In this document: piece after piece, positions 53,969 through 62,390 of the stretch
How the letters are laid out: every line of letters begins with the position of its first letter
How positions within the stretch are numbered: the stretch's first letter is position 1
From: Pannonibacter sp051860505
GTDB taxonomy: Bacteria > Pseudomonadota > Alphaproteobacteria > Rhizobiales > Stappiaceae
Assembly (NCBI RefSeq): GCF_051860505.1
Contig: NZ_JBHYDX010000017.1
Span: 56,350 to 120,349, forward strand
DNA: 64,000 nt
Direction: 5' to 3'
Notes under the pieces: generated by a model
What the model was told of the DNA's origin: nothing
Databases searched by the model: none
What the model saw: only the letters and a program-made list of their open reading frames with translations
Program-made: the position numbers and the translations under genes

Positions 53969-55255
53969 TCAGGCGACGAGCCAGATGCCGTCTTCGATGG
54001 CCTGGCCGACGAGGGCCTTGTTCTCTCCGCTCTCGGAGAAGCCGAAGAGGACTTCCTTGCGGCTGGTGCCGCCATCCATGCGGGAGAGCCAGCCGGCAAG
54101 GCCAGCTGTGTCCGGGGCACGGTTGAGGACGTTTTGGTACAGAAGTGTGATGAACTGCGTATTGCTGACATTCTCGCCATAGGTGTTGCGGAACTCCTGG
54201 CTGGCGATAAAGGCATTGGCCATGTCGAAGATCGACAGGCCCTGGTCCATCAGCTTGACGTTATGGGCAAGACCCGCGTCGTCGGGTGTCCGCTTGAAGG
54301 CGGCCTGATACAGCCGGTAGGTCTGGCCGGCAGCGCCATCGAGGTCGAGGGCGATGGTGCCGTCGTTGAGCGTGATCCGCTCGATGTCCTGCAGCGTGTC
54401 GGTGCCTTCGATCTTTGTGGTGATCGTGAAGATGCCACCGCCCTTGTTGTCGACGACGACATTGCCCCGGTTGCTGGCATAAAGTGCCGTGTCAAAGCCG
54501 CTGCCGCCGTTGAGCCAGTCGTTGCCGCCGGCACCATTCAGCGTGTCATTCCCACCGAGGCCGAACTGGTAGTCATCTTTGTCGGTTCCAATGAAGGACT
54601 CATTTCCGTCCGAACCTCGCTGAACGGCACCATTGTTGCCATAGCCGGTGCTGGCCGCGCCCATGATCTTGCCGACGCCATTGAGTTCGAAATCGGCGAT
54701 CTTCTCGAAGGCGGTGGCTCCGGACTTCAGCTGGTAGACGTCGTTGCCAGCGTAGGCAAACAGGGTCTCGCCGTCGCTGTCCATGCCCCAGATGTCGTCG
54801 ATATTGGTGCGGAGTTTCAGCGTGGCGGCACCGGTGGCCGGATTGATGACATAGATGTCGTCCGTGTCCGCCGACATCAGCAATTCGCCCTTGTGAAAGG
54901 CCAGGTCACCGGCGGCGTTCTTGCCGATCTTGCCGACAAGCGTCCTCGCACCGGTTTCGAGATTGATCCGGTAAAGGATCTCCATGACGCTGGACGCCGC
55001 ATAGGCAACGCCCAAGGGATCAATCACCAGCGCATTGGCCGCCGGCACGGAGTGCAGCGCAATGCGGGTGGTGGCGGCGTCGGATGTGCTGATCCGGTAC
55101 AGGAAAAAGCTGTCGAGACCGTACAGCGTGCCATCAGGCGCCACGGCAATGTCGGTCATGGCGACAGACATCTTGCCGATCTTCACGGGGGTGTTGGCGC
55201 CGGATTCGTGGCGCCAAAGGATGGAATTCGTGTCCGAAAAATAGACTGTGGGCAT
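53969..55255 (-). CDS. Secreted RTX-type protein with DUF4214 domain
   Basis: The 428-aa protein has no Sec signal. Residues 1-210 look like a β-propeller or NHL-like region with repeated I-A-V-A-P-D-G-T-L-Y-G and D-I-Y-V-I-N-P-A-T-G. Residues about 220-270 contain calcium-binding RTX nonapeptides (G-L-G-G-N-D-T-L-N and G-A-G-G-N-D-W-L-N). Residues about 310-425 form a DUF4214 domain (Y-R-L-Y-Q-A-A-F-K-R-T-P-D-D-A-G-L and L-L-Y-Q-N-V-L-N-R-A-P-D). RTX and DUF4214 proteins are normally exported by type I secretion and act at the cell surface or in the S-layer. No type I secretion genes are nearby. Confidence 0.85.
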   Translation of the reverse strand: MPTVYFSDTNSILWRHESGANTPVKIGKMSVAMTDIAVAPDGTLYGLDSFFLYRISTSDAATTRIALHSVPAANALVIDPLGVAYAASSVMEILYRINLETGARTLVGKIGKNAAGDLAFHKGELLMSADTDDIYVINPATGAATLKLRTNIDDIWGMDSDGETLFAYAGNDVYQLKSGATAFEKIADFELNGVGKIMGAASTGYGNNGAVQRGSDGNESFIGTDKDDYQFGLGGNDTLNGAGGNDWLNGGSGFDTALYASNRGNVVVDNKGGGIFTITTKIEGTDTLQDIERITLNDGTIALDLDGAAGQTYRLYQAAFKRTPDDAGLAHNVKLMDQGLSIFDMANAFIASQEFRNTYGENVSNTQFITLLYQNVLNRAPDTAGLAGWLSRMDGGTSRKEVLFGFSESGENKALVGQAIEDGIWLVA

Positions 55256-55469
55256 TGGTTTTAAACTTCTGAGCGGAATTTCCCTACCGCTTGTGTCGAT
55301 GCCCCGACATTGACTTACGTACAGTCCCGATTACCGGCTGTCAAATGCCGACCAGATGGGCAGTTGCCCTTTTGCCGGTGATGCGACAATCGGCGAGCGT
55401 ATTGGTCATTGTCAGGACCGGCTGCGGCATGTAACCGGAAGGAAAAGGTGGCTCGAAGGACAGGACTCC
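55256..55469. promoter_or_regulatory. Divergent region, RTX gene / cydD
   Basis: About 210 bases between divergent genes that should hold the cyd promoter. TTGACTTACGTACAG (around 55312) has only one half of an FNR-type site. I could not define a -10/-35 pair with confidence. Confidence 0.4.
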
Positions 55470-57272
55470 TTGCACAGGGACGGACGGACGGCTCGCGGCA
55501 CGGACACAGGGGCAGACAGGCAGGGCGCGGCGGACGAGGCGGCGGCAGCCAAGGCGCATGTGCGCCTGCTGGCCGAAGTTGTTGCGGCTGAAAAGACAGG
55601 CATTGCCCGCGCCGGTCGGATCGCGGCACTGGCGGACCTGCTGTGGATCGCCCAGGCCTTCCTGCTGGCGCTGGCCATAGGCGGACTGGCGGCGGAAGAC
55701 ATGGAGGCACAGGCCGGCGCGTCGGCGCAGACTGTTCTTGCCGTCCCGGCCGTGGCGGCCAGCCTGATCACGCTGATCGCGATCCTGCGCCTGTTGCTGT
55801 CGTTGCTCGCCAGCCGGATGACGGCAGCGGCAGCTGAACGGGTGAAAACGGACCTGCGCGACCGGCTGCTGCGAGGGCTCGCTGGCGCCGCGCCTTCGGC
55901 GGCGCTGCCGGGTGCCGGTGCGGTCGCAGCCGCAATTGCCGATCAGGTTGAGGCCATCGGCCCCTATGTGCGCCGGTTCCTGCCGCTGCGCCCGCGCCTG
56001 ACGCTGGTGCCGCTTGGCATCCTGCTGGCAGCCTTCATCGCCAACTGGATGGTCGCGGTCATTCTGCTGGTGGCCGGGCCGCTGATCCCCCTCTTCATGG
56101 CGCTGATCGGCATGCGCGCCAAGGCGGCAGCCGACGGGCAGCACGGGGAACTGGCCCGGATGAGCGCTTTCCTCCTCGACCGGTTGCGCGGGCTCGACAC
56201 GCTGCGGCTGATCGGGGCGCTGGAGCGCACGGACAAGGCTGTCGCGGAGGCCGGTGACCGGTTTCGCGTGGCGACGATGAAGGTGCTGAAGATCGCCTTC
56301 CTGTCCTCGACGGTGCTGGAACTGTTCAGCGCGCTGGGCATTGCCTTTGTCGCGGTCTATGTCGGCTTCTCGCTGCTGGGGCAGGTGAGCGGCGGCACCT
56401 GGGGCACGCCGATGGACCTCTTTACCGGGCTGTTCGTGCTGCTGCTGGCGCCGGAGTTCTTCTCGCCCTTGCGCGCCTTCGCCGCTGCCTATCACGACAA
56501 GGCCAATGCGGAGGCCGCAGCCAATGTGCTGCTGGAACTGCCGCTGGCTTCAAGCGAAGCGCCGGTTGCGCCTGTCACCGCGGCTCAGCCGCTGCCGAAG
56601 ACATCACCAGCGCTGACTTTCCGCGATCTGACGCTTGCCCCCGGCGGGCGTGCGGTCATCAGCCGGTTGAACCTCGACCTGCCAGCCGGGCAGCGGCTGC
56701 TGGTTGCCGGACCGAGCGGGGCGGGCAAGTCGACGCTGATCGATGCGCTGACCGGACTGCGGCCGGTCGATGGCGGGGCGATCCTGATCGATGGCCTCGA
56801 TCTTGCCGCCCTGGATCTTAGCCTGTGGCGCAGCCGCCTTGCCTTCCTGTCGCAGGAACCGCGCCTGTTCTTCGGTTCGGTCCGGTCCAATCTGGCACGG
56901 GCACAGCGGGATGCGAGCGAGGCCGAGATGTGGGCCGCGCTGGAACTGGCCGGCGCGCGCGCGCTGGTCGAGCAGATGCCGATGGGGCTGGCGACGCGGC
57001 TGGGCGAGGATGGATTTGGTCTTTCCGTCGGCGAAGCCCGGCGCATTGCACTGGCCCGCGCGGCACTGCGGCGAGATCCACTGATGCTGATCGCGGATGA
57101 ACCGACCGCGGGCCTCGATGACGAGACGGCGGCTGTGGTGATCGCGGGGCTGGAGCGGCTGTCGGCCGGGCGCACCAGCGTCATCGCCAGCCACGACCCG
57201 AATGTGCTGGCGATGCGCGCGCTGCGGCTGGACATTACCCAGCCGCAGCGCGAGACGGAGGGCGTTGCATGA
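55470..57272 (+). CDS. cydD: Heterodimeric thiol-exporter ABC subunit CydD
   Basis: This ABC half-transporter has a six-helix membrane domain (about residues 50-330) and a nucleotide-binding domain. The domain shows Walker A G-P-S-G-A-G-K-S-T, a signature L-S-V-G-E-A-R-R and Walker B L-M-L-I-A-D-E-P. With CydC it exports glutathione/cysteine and is needed to assemble cytochrome bd. The start is uncertain: ATG 55356 gives 638 residues but has no ribosome site, while TTG 55470, with AAGGACAGGA upstream, gives 600, closer to the usual CydD length. It overlaps cydC by ATGA. Confidence 0.88.
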   Translation: MHRDGRTARGTDTGADRQGAADEAAAAKAHVRLLAEVVAAEKTGIARAGRIAALADLLWIAQAFLLALAIGGLAAEDMEAQAGASAQTVLAVPAVAASLITLIAILRLLLSLLASRMTAAAAERVKTDLRDRLLRGLAGAAPSAALPGAGAVAAAIADQVEAIGPYVRRFLPLRPRLTLVPLGILLAAFIANWMVAVILLVAGPLIPLFMALIGMRAKAAADGQHGELARMSAFLLDRLRGLDTLRLIGALERTDKAVAEAGDRFRVATMKVLKIAFLSSTVLELFSALGIAFVAVYVGFSLLGQVSGGTWGTPMDLFTGLFVLLLAPEFFSPLRAFAAAYHDKANAEAAANVLLELPLASSEAPVAPVTAAQPLPKTSPALTFRDLTLAPGGRAVISRLNLDLPAGQRLLVAGPSGAGKSTLIDALTGLRPVDGGAILIDGLDLAALDLSLWRSRLAFLSQEPRLFFGSVRSNLARAQRDASEAEMWAALELAGARALVEQMPMGLATRLGEDGFGLSVGEARRIALARAALRRDPLMLIADEPTAGLDDETAAVVIAGLERLSAGRTSVIASHDPNVLAMRALRLDITQPQRETEGVA

Positions 57273-58945
57273 GCCCGCTGCGCGCTCTCATCCGCCGCCA
57301 GTTCGCCGAGCAGCGCGGGGCCTTTGTGCTGGGGCTATCGGTGGCGCTGGTTCCGGCGATCACGGGCCTGTTGCTCCTGGGCGTCGCCGGATGGTTCATC
57401 ACCGCGTCGGCTGTCGCGGGGGCAGCCGGGCTCCTGATCAATTACTTTACGCCGAGCGCGCTGATCCGGGGGCTGGCGATTGGCCGGACCGCCGGGCGCT
57501 ATGGCGAGCGCATGCTGACCCATGACGCGACCTTCCGCTTTCTGGCACGGCTGCGCGGGGCGGTGTTCGCCGGCTTCGCCGCGAGCCGTCCGGCAACCGC
57601 GGGGCAAAGCCGCAGCGGCCTGCGCCTGGCGCGGCTGACGCTGGACATCGATCAGCTCGACCGGGCCTATCTGCGGCTGGTGGTGCCGGCGTTCGTGACG
57701 GGTGTCGTGACGCTGCTGGCCGGTGCTGCGGCGGTGCTGATGGCGCCGCTTGCGCTGGTGCCGCTGGCGTCGGGGCTGCTGCTGGTGGCCGTGGCGGCCG
57801 GTCTCCTGTCGCAGCGCAAGCTGGCGCAGGCGGCGCGGCGGATGGAGGCGGCGGAAGAGGCGATGCGGCTGCGCAGCGCCGATTTTGTCGCCGGACGGCG
57901 GGATCTTGCGATTTACGGCGGGCTGGACGAGGCCGTCGACGGCATCCGGCAGGCGGGCTTGCGGCGGTCTGAGGCCGAGCGGCCGCTGGAGCGCAGCGCG
58001 AGCCTGGCCGAGGCCCTGGTGATGAGCGCCGGCCAGCTGCTGGTGGCGCTCGGGCTGGTGCTGCTGGCGCCTCAAGTTGCCGGGGGAATCTTGTCGGCGG
58101 CGCTGGTGACGGGGCTGCTGCTGGTCGGTCTCGGGATGACAGAGACGCTCGCGAGCCTCTTGCCGGGTCTTGCCGGCTGGACGCGGACGCAGCGGGCGGC
58201 CGCGCGGGTGATGCCATTGGCTGAGCGCGGGGCCAGTCCCGTTGCTTCGTCTGACCAGCCGGGCATCGAGGACATGGACGATTCGGCACCGGCGCTGGAA
58301 CTGCGCGGGGTGGCCTTTGCCTATCCGGGCGCACAGCGGCCTGTGCTGGAGGGCTTCAACCTCACGCTGGCGCGCGGCGAGACGGTGTGCCTCATCGGCC
58401 CCAGCGGCTGCGGCAAGTCGACGGTGCTGGCGCTGGCAGCGCGGCTGGTGAGGCCGGATGCCGGAGCGATCCGGCTCGGCGGGCGCGATCTGTCCGAGAT
58501 CCCGGAAGCGGTTCTGCGGCAGAGGCTTGCGGTGATTTCGCAGAAGCCGGTGCTGTTCAACGACACGATTGCCGCCAACCTGCGCCTTGCCGTGCCGGAG
58601 GCAAGCCCGGAGGCAATGTGGGCGGCGCTGGAGGCGGTTGGGCTGGCCGACACGATTGCCGCGCGGCCAGAGGGGCTGGGCAGCCTCATCGGCGAAGGCG
58701 GGGCAGGGCTCTCCGGCGGCGAGGCCCGGCGGCTGGCGCTGGCGCGGGCGCTGCTGATGCGGCCTGACATAGTGCTGCTGGACGAGGTGACGGAAGGCCT
58801 GGACGACGCTACGGCGGCCGGTGTGCTGGGTGCGCTTTCTGCGTTCGGTGAATCTGGGGCGAGCCTGTTGCTGATTTCCCACCGGGCGCGGGAACTCGCC
58901 ATCGCCGACCGGATCGTCCCGCTGGCAGAGCCTGCGACAGCGTGA
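57269..58945 (+). CDS. cydC: Heterodimeric thiol-exporter ABC subunit CydC
   Basis: The 558-aa partner of CydD has membrane helices in residues about 15-300. The nucleotide-binding domain has Walker A G-P-S-G-C-G-K-S-T, signature L-S-G-G-E-A-R-R and Walker B I-V-L-L-D-E-V-T. Together with CydD it forms the exporter required for bd oxidase maturation. The gap to cydA is 170 bases and contains TGTTT-GG-AAACA. Confidence 0.93.
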   Translation: MSPLRALIRRQFAEQRGAFVLGLSVALVPAITGLLLLGVAGWFITASAVAGAAGLLINYFTPSALIRGLAIGRTAGRYGERMLTHDATFRFLARLRGAVFAGFAASRPATAGQSRSGLRLARLTLDIDQLDRAYLRLVVPAFVTGVVTLLAGAAAVLMAPLALVPLASGLLLVAVAAGLLSQRKLAQAARRMEAAEEAMRLRSADFVAGRRDLAIYGGLDEAVDGIRQAGLRRSEAERPLERSASLAEALVMSAGQLLVALGLVLLAPQVAGGILSAALVTGLLLVGLGMTETLASLLPGLAGWTRTQRAAARVMPLAERGASPVASSDQPGIEDMDDSAPALELRGVAFAYPGAQRPVLEGFNLTLARGETVCLIGPSGCGKSTVLALAARLVRPDAGAIRLGGRDLSEIPEAVLRQRLAVISQKPVLFNDTIAANLRLAVPEASPEAMWAALEAVGLADTIAARPEGLGSLIGEGGAGLSGGEARRLALARALLMRPDIVLLDEVTEGLDDATAAGVLGALSAFGESGASLLLISHRARELAIADRIVPLAEPATA

Positions 58946-59115
58946 CGCCTGTGCGTTGCTGCCGCGCGGGCATCGGTCGCGCGTCTTGTTTGGAAACAGA
59001 ATAAAAACCTTCAGGAAACGATAGTAAGCTCCAGTCATCCGCATGGGGTCAAAGGCGGACGGCGCGGGCAGGTGTGACTGTCCGCGAGCCAGGCTCTCAC
59101 GGCAGGAGATTTGCC

Positions 59116-60696
59116 ATGGAACTCAACGTAGTGGATCTGTCGCGACTGCAGTTCGCGATGACCGCGCTCTATCATTTTCTTTTCGTCCCTCTGACCCTCG
59201 GTCTTTCGGTTCTGCTCGCAGTCATGGAAACGGTCTATGTGATGACCGGCCGTGAGGTGTGGAAGCGCATGGTCAAGTTCTGGGGCGTGCTGTTCGGCAT
59301 CAATTTCGTGCTGGGCGTGTCGACCGGCCTGACCATGGAATTCCAGTTCGGCATGAACTGGAGCTATTTCAGCCAGTATGTTGGCGACGTGTTCGGGGCG
59401 CCGCTGGCCATCGAGGGGTTGATGGCCTTCTTCATGGAGGCGACCTTCGTCGGCCTGTTCTTCTTCGGCTGGGACCGGATGAGCGCCCGTGCGCATCTGG
59501 CCGCGACCTGGGCCGTGGCGATCGCGACGAATTTCTCCGCGCTGTGGATCCTCATCGCCAATGGCTGGATGCAGCATCCCATCGGCGCCGAGTTCAACAT
59601 CGACACGATGCGCATGGAAGTGACGAGCTTCTTTGACGTGCTGTTCAATCCGGTGGCGCAGGCCAAGTTCGTGCACACCGTATCGGCCGGCTATGTCACC
59701 GCCTCGATGTTCGTACTCGGCATTTCGGCCTGGTACATGCTGAAAGGCCGTCATCTCGACATCGCCCGCCGGTCCATGGCGGTGGCTGCCGCCTTCGGCT
59801 TTGCCTCGGCCCTCTCCGTCGTCGTCCTTGGTGACGAAAGCGGCTATGAGGCCAACCTGAACCAGAAGATGAAGCTCGCCACCATTGAAGCGATGTGGGA
59901 GACCGAGCCGGCACCGGCTGCCTTCAACATTGTCGCCATTCCCGATCAGGTGAAACGGGAGAACCTCTTCGCCATCGAGGTGCCCTATGTCATGGGCCTG
60001 ATCGCCACCCGCTCGCTCGACACGGTGATCCCGGGCATCAAGGAACTGGTGGAGCAGTCGAAAGAGCGCATCCGTTCCGGCGCGATTGCCTGGCAGACGC
60101 TGCAGGACATCCGCGGCGGCGAGGACACGCCGGAGAAGCGGGCACTGTTCAAGGCGCATGCCGGTGATCTGGGCTATGGCTATCTGCTGCTGCCCTACAC
60201 CGACACGCCGACGGCCGCGACCGAAGCCCAGATCGACGAGGCGGCCTGGTCGACGGTGCCGGAAGTGTGGCCGATGTTCTACGCCTTCCGCATCATGGTG
60301 GCCTGTGGCTTCTTCTTCATCCTGCTGACGGGGGTGTTCTTCTACCTCACCTCCGCCGGCAAGCTGGACCAGGTGCGGCAGAAGCAGCGCTGGCTGTTGC
60401 ATATCGCAGTCTGGTCGATCCCGCTGCCGTGGCTTGCCTGCGAGATGGGCTGGTTTGTCGCCGAATATGGCCGCCAGCCGTGGATCATCGAAAGCATGCT
60501 GCCGACTTCCGCCGCCGTGTCGAACCTCACGGTCATGGAAGTCCTGCTGACCATGGCTGGCTTCATCGCGCTCTACAGCACGCTGCTGGTGATCGAGGTG
60601 AAGCTGATGCTCAAGGCCATCGTCAAGGGGCCGGAAGAACAGCCGCAGCCCGAGCCGGGCCTCGCCCGGCGTCCTTTCGCCATCGCTGCGGAGTAA
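59116..60696 (+). CDS. cydA: Cytochrome bd ubiquinol oxidase subunit I
   Basis: The 526-aa subunit begins L-S-R-L-Q-F-A-M-T-A-L-Y-H-F-L-F, which holds the heme b595 ligand. It has K-F-V-H-T-V-S-A-G-Y with a heme b558 ligand. It also carries a long Q-loop (A-T-R-S-L-D-T-V-I-P-G and A-H-A-G-D-L-G-Y-G-Y-L-L-L), as in E. coli bd-I rather than the short-loop CIO type. It oxidises quinol and reduces O2 to water at low oxygen tension. ATG 59116 is preceded by AGGAGA. Confidence 0.96.
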   Translation: MELNVVDLSRLQFAMTALYHFLFVPLTLGLSVLLAVMETVYVMTGREVWKRMVKFWGVLFGINFVLGVSTGLTMEFQFGMNWSYFSQYVGDVFGAPLAIEGLMAFFMEATFVGLFFFGWDRMSARAHLAATWAVAIATNFSALWILIANGWMQHPIGAEFNIDTMRMEVTSFFDVLFNPVAQAKFVHTVSAGYVTASMFVLGISAWYMLKGRHLDIARRSMAVAAAFGFASALSVVVLGDESGYEANLNQKMKLATIEAMWETEPAPAAFNIVAIPDQVKRENLFAIEVPYVMGLIATRSLDTVIPGIKELVEQSKERIRSGAIAWQTLQDIRGGEDTPEKRALFKAHAGDLGYGYLLLPYTDTPTAATEAQIDEAAWSTVPEVWPMFYAFRIMVACGFFFILLTGVFFYLTSAGKLDQVRQKQRWLLHIAVWSIPLPWLACEMGWFVAEYGRQPWIIESMLPTSAAVSNLTVMEVLLTMAGFIALYSTLLVIEVKLMLKAIVKGPEEQPQPEPGLARRPFAIAAE

Positions 60697-60700
60697 AGCC

Positions 60701-61855
60701 ATGATCCTTCATGAACTCATCGACTATTCGACCCTGAAGATGATCTGGTGGGCGCTCCTTGGCGTGCTGCTGATCGGCTTTGCCGTCACCGACGGTTTCG
60801 ACATGGGCGTCGGCTCACTGCTGCCCTTCGTCGGCCGCAATGACACGGAGCGGCGGGTGGCGATTGCCTCCGTCGCCCCGACCTGGGAAGGCAATCAGGT
60901 CTGGCTGATCCTCGGCGGCGGCGCGATCTTTGCCGCCTGGCCGGCGCTCTATGCGGTCAGTTTCTCCGGCTTCTACCTGGCGATGTTCGTGGCGCTCGCC
61001 GCGCTCATCCTGCGCCCGGTCGCCTTCAAGTACCGCGACAAGAACCCGGACCCGACCTGGCGCAGCCGCTGGGACTGGGCGCTGTTCACCGGCTCTTTCG
61101 TCCCGGCGCTGGTGTTCGGCGTTGCGGTCGGCAACACCCTGACCGGCGTGCCCTTTACGCTGAACCGCGACCTGCGCATTGCCTATGAGGGCTCGTTCTT
61201 TGAGCTGTTCACGCCCTTTGCCCTGCTCTGCGGCCTGCTGTCGGTGGCGATGCTGGTGATGCATGGCGGCGCGTGGCTGGCCCTGCGCACGGAAGGCGTC
61301 GTGGCAACGCGCGGCCGGCGCTATGGCTCGTTTGCCGCGATTGCGGTCATCGGGCTGTTTGCACTGGGCGGACTTGCCCTGTGGTCCGGCTTTGTCGAAG
61401 GCTATCGCATCACCTCGGTGATCGATCCGGAGATGCAGGCCAATCCGCTGGCCAAGACGACGGTGAAGGAAGCCGGATCCTGGCTGCTCAACTACAGCGC
61501 TCATCCCCTGCTGCTGGTCTTCCCGGCGCTGGGCTTCATCGGTGCTTTGGGGGCCCTGATCGGGCTCAACACCCGGATGGAAGCGCTGACATTCCTCGCC
61601 TCGAAACTCTCCGTGGTCGGCATCATCTCGACCGTCGGCGTGTCGATGTTCCCCTTCATCCTGCCCAGCTCGATCCAGCCGGAAGCGAGCCTGACGGTGT
61701 GGGACTCGCCGTCGAGCCATTCGACCCTGTTCAACATGCTGGTGGTCACGGTGATCTTCCTGCCGCTGATCCTCGCCTACACCGCCTATGTCTACAAGGT
61801 GCTGTGGGGCAAGGTCAGCGAAGAGAGCGTCAACCGCGACGGCTCGCATTACTGA
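60701..61855 (+). CDS. cydB: Cytochrome bd ubiquinol oxidase subunit II
   Basis: The 384-aa subunit has the CydB N-terminal pattern L-K-M-I-W-W-A-L-L-G-V-L-L-I-G-F-A-V-T-D-G-F-D and W-E-G-N-Q-V-W-L-I-L-G-G-G. Eight to nine membrane helices fit the family. It pairs with CydA in the oxidase. It begins four bases after the cydA stop. Confidence 0.95.
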   Translation: MILHELIDYSTLKMIWWALLGVLLIGFAVTDGFDMGVGSLLPFVGRNDTERRVAIASVAPTWEGNQVWLILGGGAIFAAWPALYAVSFSGFYLAMFVALAALILRPVAFKYRDKNPDPTWRSRWDWALFTGSFVPALVFGVAVGNTLTGVPFTLNRDLRIAYEGSFFELFTPFALLCGLLSVAMLVMHGGAWLALRTEGVVATRGRRYGSFAAIAVIGLFALGGLALWSGFVEGYRITSVIDPEMQANPLAKTTVKEAGSWLLNYSAHPLLLVFPALGFIGALGALIGLNTRMEALTFLASKLSVVGIISTVGVSMFPFILPSSIQPEASLTVWDSPSSHSTLFNMLVVTVIFLPLILAYTAYVYKVLWGKVSEESVNRDGSHY

Positions 61856-61867
61856 GGAGACAAGACA

Positions 61868-61978
61868 ATGTGGTATTTCGCCTGGATCCTCGGCATGCCG
61901 CTGGCCTGCTGCCTCGCCATTCTCAACGCCATGTGGCTGGAAATGCGCGAGGACGACGCCAAGCTGAAGCAGCGCTGA
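61868..61978 (+). CDS. cydX: Cytochrome bd small subunit CydX (YbgT type)
   Basis: A 36-aa membrane protein with the CydX start M-W-Y-F-A-W-I-L-G and a conserved E-M-R-E-D-D-A end. One membrane helix covers about residues 4-24. It stabilises the heme groups of the bd oxidase. GAGGAGA lies seven bases upstream of ATG 61868, 12 bases after the cydB stop. Confidence 0.93.
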   Translation: MWYFAWILGMPLACCLAILNAMWLEMREDDAKLKQR

Positions 61979-62002
61979 GGCGCTGACCAGAAAACAGACA
62001 GA

Positions 62003-62031
62003 CGCCCCCGGGCAGGCAATGGCCGGGGGCG
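62003..62031 (+). terminator. Hairpin after cydX
   Basis: CGCCCCCGG pairs with CCGGGGGCG around an 11-base loop, 24 bases past the cydX stop. Only a short T-run follows, so it is a plausible terminator for the cyd operon. Confidence 0.6.
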
Positions 62032-62067
62032 CACGGCTTTACCGGTTCTTGCGCATTGCGCCTGAGC

Positions 62068-62107
62068 CTCTCCGCTCTCCTCCCCCTCGTGGGAGGGGTT
62101 GGGGAGA
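62068..62107 (-). repeat. REP-like palindrome, type 1, copy B (inverted)
   Basis: On the minus strand this copy reads CCCCAACCCCTCCCACGAGG, then GGGAGGAGAGCGGAGAGGC, the same order as copies A and C. It is inverted relative to copy C, 74 bases away. Confidence 0.72.
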
Positions 62108-62181
62108 ACTGACTGCAAGCCATGTCGCTTGCGTTCCTGCCCTGGTGTGTTTCAGGCGCCTTGTGATCCAATTGCTGCTGG

Positions 62182-62235
62182 TGCCCCCCACCCCCAACCC
62201 CTCCCCACGGGGGGGAGGGGCGCGGAGAGGCCTCG
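62182..62235 (+). repeat. REP-like palindrome, type 1, copy C
   Basis: CCCCCACCCCCAACCCCTCC is followed by CCACGGGGGGGAGGGGCGCG and GAGAGGCC. It matches copy A in orientation and forms a head-to-head pair with copy B. Confidence 0.75.
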
Positions 62236-62390
62236 GCAGGGGGGCCATTTCGACGCGGTCAGTTGCGTCGAACGCACGTCAGACGTCCCATGCGATTATT
62301 GCCCCTGCAAAGGCACAAACACGCACAGTATGTTCGAACCCGGAGCACTGGTCCGAGGGCGTCGTGTTTGCGTGCCCCGGGGCAGGCAAA

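Larger units (their letters stand above)
61979..62390. other. Intergenic region with terminator and a pair of REP-like repeats
   Basis: About 410 bases between convergent genes, with a terminator hairpin and two inverted palindromes (62068-62107, 62182-62235). No open frame here looks like a gene. Confidence 0.7.

Noticed and set aside
55308..55325. Possible FNR box before cydD
   Set aside because: Only the left half (TTGAC) fits; the right half does not match ATCAA.
58987..58998. Small palindrome TGTTT-GG-AAACA between cydC and cydA
   Set aside because: Five-base arms occur often by chance in AT-rich intergenic DNA, so I do not claim an operator.
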